Part shown: piece after piece, positions 60,852 through 64,000 of the stretch
Layout: each line of letters opens with the position of its first letter
How positions within the stretch are numbered: the stretch's first letter is position 1
Source: Deinococcus taeanensis
GTDB taxonomy: Bacteria; Deinococcota; Deinococci; Deinococcales; Deinococcaceae
Length of the DNA: 64,000 nucleotides
Assembly (NCBI RefSeq): GCF_020229735.1
Contig: NZ_CP083455.1
Span: forward strand, 957,001-1,021,000
Reading direction: 5' to 3'
Notes under the pieces: generated by a model
The model's database searches: none
The model's input: the letters and a program-made list of their open reading frames with translations, nothing else
What the model was told of the DNA's origin: nothing
Made by a program: the position numbers and the translations under genes

Positions 60852-61448
60852 ATGGACAGCCCTCAAGACCGGACGGCCGCCTGGGCGGCGCTGGGCCTGG
60901 CGCGGCCCCGGGCACTGCCGCTCTCCCCAGGCGCCCGGGCCAGGCTGGCGCACATGGCGGAACTCCGGGATATCACCGGGCCTGCCGACGCGGCGCGGGC
61001 CGGCGCGGAATTCGCCGGGGAACGCTGGCTGGCCCCGGACCTGCTGGGCGTGCGCTCCTGGCTGCCGCCCGCCACGCCAGGCCGGCAGGTGGTCACGGAG
61101 GTCCTGCGTGGCGAGTGGAGCGGCTTCCTGGCCCTGCTGGGCGAATACGGCCCCTGGGTGTACGTGCCGGATGTGCGGGCCCTGCAGAACCTCACCGGGG
61201 CGTACGGGGCGCTGGTGGCCGCCGCGAGCCGCGCCGGCGAGGCTGAGGTTCTGCAGGCCGCGCGGCTCGCCCTGGAGGGCCACCCGAACCGGACGCTCCT
61301 GGTGAGGCTGGAAGCCACGTCGTACCGGCAGCCGGACCGCGGCGGCGCCGCTGCCCCTGAGCTTCACGCTCTGGAGAGCGGTTTCTGGGCGCAGGCCGCG
61401 CAGGTCGCGCACGACAGTCACGCCCGCTGGCAGGCGCGGCGCCTCTGA
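60852..61448 (+). CDS. Hypothetical protein in the ABC-2 exporter operon
   Basis: The 198-residue soluble protein starts directly after the permease stop with no gap. It is rich in Ala, Leu and Arg, mostly helical in appearance, with a Trp-containing centre (GEWSGFLALLGEYGPWVYVPD). I do not recognise a family or catalytic motif. Tight linkage suggests a role tied to the exporter or simply co-transcription. Confidence 0.65.
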   Translation: MDSPQDRTAAWAALGLARPRALPLSPGARARLAHMAELRDITGPADAARAGAEFAGERWLAPDLLGVRSWLPPATPGRQVVTEVLRGEWSGFLALLGEYGPWVYVPDVRALQNLTGAYGALVAAASRAGEAEVLQAARLALEGHPNRTLLVRLEATSYRQPDRGGAAAPELHALESGFWAQAAQVAHDSHARWQARRL

Positions 61449-61565
61449 ACTTCCGGGGGCCTGCCGAGCCTGGTGTTCAGCTGGCCTGAACCTTCACGGG
61501 GGTCTCCGGCGGCGCTGAGTGTCACGTGAACAGGCACAGGGTGGCCGGACAGACCCGCTCGGCAC

Positions 61566-61571
61566 TACAGT
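61566..61571 (+). promoter_or_regulatory. Leaderless -10 box of the old-yellow-enzyme gene
   Basis: TACAGT ends 6 nt before ATG 61578. Confidence 0.55.
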
Positions 61572-61577
61572 CACCGC

Positions 61578-62660
61578 ATGACCCAAGCGCCCCTGCTGTT
61601 CCAGCCGCTGAAACTGCGGACCCTGACCCTTCCCAACCGGGTGGTGGTGTCCCCCATGTGCATGTACTCCGCGCAAGGCGGTCAGGCGAACGACTTTCAC
61701 CTCGTTCACCTCGGGCAGTACGCACTGGCCGGCACGGGGCTGATCTTCACCGAGGCCACGGCCGTGAGTCCTGAAGGGCGGATCAGCCCGGAGGACCTGG
61801 GGCTGTGGGAGGACCGGCAGATCGCGCCGCTGGGCCGCGTGACGGACTTCGTGCACGCCCAGGGCGGCCGGATCGGCGTGCAACTGGCGCACGCCGGCCG
61901 GAAGGCCAGCACGTTCGCGCCCTGGCGGGGCCGCGGAGCCGTGCCGCCCGAGCGGGGCGGGTGGCAGGTGATCGGACCGGACGACCACCCCTACAACGAG
62001 GTGTTCCCGCAGCCGCAGGCCATGACGCCCGAGGACATCGCGCGCGTCACGCAGGATTTCCTGAAGGCCACCCGCCGGGCAGAAATTGCCGGCTTCGACG
62101 CCGTGGAGATCCACGCGGCGCACGGGTACCTGCTGCATCAGTTCCTCTCGCCACTCGCCAACAGCCGCACCGACGAGTACGGCGGGTCCTTCGAGAACCG
62201 CACGCGCTTCCTGCTGGAAGTCACGCGCGCCGTGCGTGACGCCTGGCCGTACCACAAGCCGCTGTTTGTGCGCCTCAGCGCCACCGACTGGGCGCCGGGC
62301 GGGTGGGACGAGTCGCAGACGGCCGTGCTGTGCAGCCTCCTCTCGAAGGAGGGCGTGGACGTCATTGATCTCAGCAGTGGCGGCCTGACACCCGCCCAGC
62401 AGATCACGCCGGCGCCGGGCTACCAGACGCCCTTTGCGGCGCAGGTGAAGGCGGCCGTGCCGGACCTGCACGTCATGACGGTCGGCATGATCGACACTCC
62501 GCAGCGCGCCGAAGGCATCCTGCTGAACGGCGACGCCGACCTGATCGCGCTGGCCCGCCCGCTGCTGGGCGACCCGCACTGGGTGCAGGCCGCCGCGCGG
62601 GACCTGGGCGCCCCACATGAGGTGGCCCCCCAGTACCAGCGGGGCACGCGCACCAGCTGA
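61578..62660 (+). CDS. NADPH-dependent ene-reductase, YqjM-like old yellow enzyme
   Basis: The 360-residue FMN TIM-barrel enzyme reduces activated C=C bonds of enals, enones and nitro compounds. It has the YqjM-class signature VVSPMCMYSA, with C28 and Y30 that tune the flavin, then GVQLAHAGRKAS, EIHAAHGYLLHQFLSPL (the substrate-binding His pair) and SGGLTP. A C-terminal arginine near YQRG would be the arginine finger. Physiological use is probably detoxification of reactive electrophiles. Single gene, leaderless. Confidence 0.93.
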   Translation: MTQAPLLFQPLKLRTLTLPNRVVVSPMCMYSAQGGQANDFHLVHLGQYALAGTGLIFTEATAVSPEGRISPEDLGLWEDRQIAPLGRVTDFVHAQGGRIGVQLAHAGRKASTFAPWRGRGAVPPERGGWQVIGPDDHPYNEVFPQPQAMTPEDIARVTQDFLKATRRAEIAGFDAVEIHAAHGYLLHQFLSPLANSRTDEYGGSFENRTRFLLEVTRAVRDAWPYHKPLFVRLSATDWAPGGWDESQTAVLCSLLSKEGVDVIDLSSGGLTPAQQITPAPGYQTPFAAQVKAAVPDLHVMTVGMIDTPQRAEGILLNGDADLIALARPLLGDPHWVQAAARDLGAPHEVAPQYQRGTRTS

Positions 62661-62665
62661 GCGGC

Positions 62666-63343
<678 letters not shown>

Positions 63344-63350
63344 GCGGGGC

Positions 63351-63356
63351 ATAGTA
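63351..63356 (-). promoter_or_regulatory. Leaderless -10 box of the LolD-like gene
   Basis: TACTAT on the minus strand ends 7 nt before GTG 63343 and decides between two candidate starts. Confidence 0.5.
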
Positions 63357-63429
63357 GTACGGATGCCGCGCGGCCGTCAGGGCCGCGTTGTTCCGCCGGT
63401 CGTGACTGTTCAGCGCGGGTCCTGGCCGC

Positions 63430-63435
63430 TAGGAT
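63430..63435 (+). promoter_or_regulatory. Leaderless -10 box of the right-edge Crp-family gene
   Basis: TAGGAT ends 9 nt before ATG 63445. Confidence 0.45.
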
Positions 63436-63444
63436 GGAAGCCTC

Positions 63445-64000
63445 ATGGCCCGGCTGGACGACCTCAAACTTTCCCCCCTCTTTCAGAACGTTCCGCAGGA
63501 AGCGCTGCAGGAGGCCGTGCAGGTCACCACGGAACGCCAGTACCGGGCTGGTCAGGCCATCCTGGAGCAGGACGCCGAGGGCGAAGCGCTGCACCTCATC
63601 ACGCGCGGCGTGGTCCGGGTGTCCCGCGTCAGCCTGGGCAGCCGTGAACGCGTGATGGGTGACCTGTACGCTCCGGCCGTGGTGGGGGAGACGGCCGTGC
63701 TCGGCGGCGGGGAACGCAGCGCCACGGTGCGCGCCCTGACCGACGTAACCACCCTGATGCTGTACCGCACGCACTTCAAGCAGATCCTGCGTCGCCATCC
63801 GGACGTCCTGTGGAACCTCAGCGCCATGCTCGTGCGGCGGGTCACGTTCCTGAACGACGAACTGATCGCGTTCGGCCTGAACACCGAAGCGGCCCTGAGT
63901 CACGTGTTCACGAACCTGTACCGCCAGCGTGTCCGGGCGGGCGTGCCCACGCCTGAAGTGCTGCCCCTGGGCACGCAGGACATCATGCAGCGTATCTCCT
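63445..64000 (+). CDS. Crp/Fnr-family transcriptional regulator (partial at window edge)
   Basis: The visible 185 codons encode MARLDDLKLSPLFQNVPQEA and a cyclic-nucleotide-binding barrel (EALHLITRGVVRVSRVSLG; VGETAVLGGGERSATVRAL with the cAMP-contact-like GE and RSA). A long dimer helix follows, and then the start of the helix-turn-helix (LPLGTQDIMQRISS). The RSA/GE pattern is closer to true cAMP-binding Crp than the regulator at 46867-47541 is. The end lies beyond the window. Deinococcus has several Crp paralogues, one (DdrI) induced by damage; I cannot say which this is. Confidence 0.85.
   Translation, partial: MARLDDLKLSPLFQNVPQEALQEAVQVTTERQYRAGQAILEQDAEGEALHLITRGVVRVSRVSLGSRERVMGDLYAPAVVGETAVLGGGERSATVRALTDVTTLMLYRTHFKQILRRHPDVLWNLSAMLVRRVTFLNDELIAFGLNTEAALSHVFTNLYRQRVRAGVPTPEVLPLGTQDIMQRIS

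Overview
The window is one contiguous piece of a high-GC bacterial chromosome, almost certainly from the genus Deinococcus. Supporting signs are the very high GC content, the dense short operons, an HspR-type heat-shock repressor, the bacillithiol ligase BshC, carotenoid-type genes beside a B12-binding MerR regulator, the deoC-maf-mreC-mreD-mrdA order, and above all about two dozen genes that start 5-10 nt downstream of a TANNNT -10 box. That last pattern is the leaderless-mRNA architecture known from Deinococcus. I see no tRNA, rRNA, CRISPR array, prophage or insertion sequence, so this looks like core chromosome with a few unusual genes.

Layout. 0-4.4 kb (mostly minus): a nucleoside-type ABC importer (ATPase plus permease, running off the left edge), a PPP-like metallophosphoesterase behind a leaderless 18-codon upstream ORF, and a tandem-duplicated HspR. 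4.5-14.3 kb (plus): M20 dipeptidase, purN, DUF402, a hotdog thioesterase with a perfect palindromic operator, a frameshifted P-loop kinase, methylmalonyl-CoA epimerase, VanZ-like protein, MoxR ATPase, a DUF58-transglutaminase fusion and three small unknown genes. 14.5-21.1 kb: pyroglutamyl peptidase, mutM-pdxH, a 2-phosphoglycerate-kinase-like protein with three ATP-cone repeats and its own 18-codon upstream ORF, a TetR regulator divergent from polyphosphate glucokinase, and Spo0M.

21.1-28.4 kb (minus) is a complete sulfur module: DUF4395, sulfite reductase, APS kinase, APS reductase, ATP sulfurylase, then a sulfonate/nitrate-type ABC importer. 29-34.6 kb: two paralogous phosphoribosyltransferases, an NDUFA9-like dehydrogenase under a CarH-like B12/light regulator, and divergently a UbiA prenyltransferase plus CrtI-like oxidoreductase. 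34.6-41.3 kb: a secreted subtilase lipoprotein, an AT-rich gap with three dyads, a GntR-controlled proline catabolism operon, an MgtC membrane protein and a cold-shock gene.

41.4-53.2 kb is housekeeping: recO, prmA-rsmE, proC, bshC, a Crp-family regulator, a WecG/TagA glycosyltransferase, and the deoC-maf-mreC-mreD-mrdA cell-shape operon. 53.2-56.8 kb is a four-gene minor-pilin operon. 56.9-64 kb holds bcp-rpiA, a three-gene ABC-2 exporter with an unknown fourth gene, an old-yellow-enzyme, a LolD-like ATPase and a Crp-family regulator cut by the window edge.

The strongest candidates for something new are the two 18-codon leaderless upstream ORFs, whose stop codons overlap the start codons of two unrelated enzymes. 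After those come the tandem HspR, the triple ATP-cone kinase, the DUF58-transglutaminase fusion and the orphan dyad cluster at 36.6 kb.
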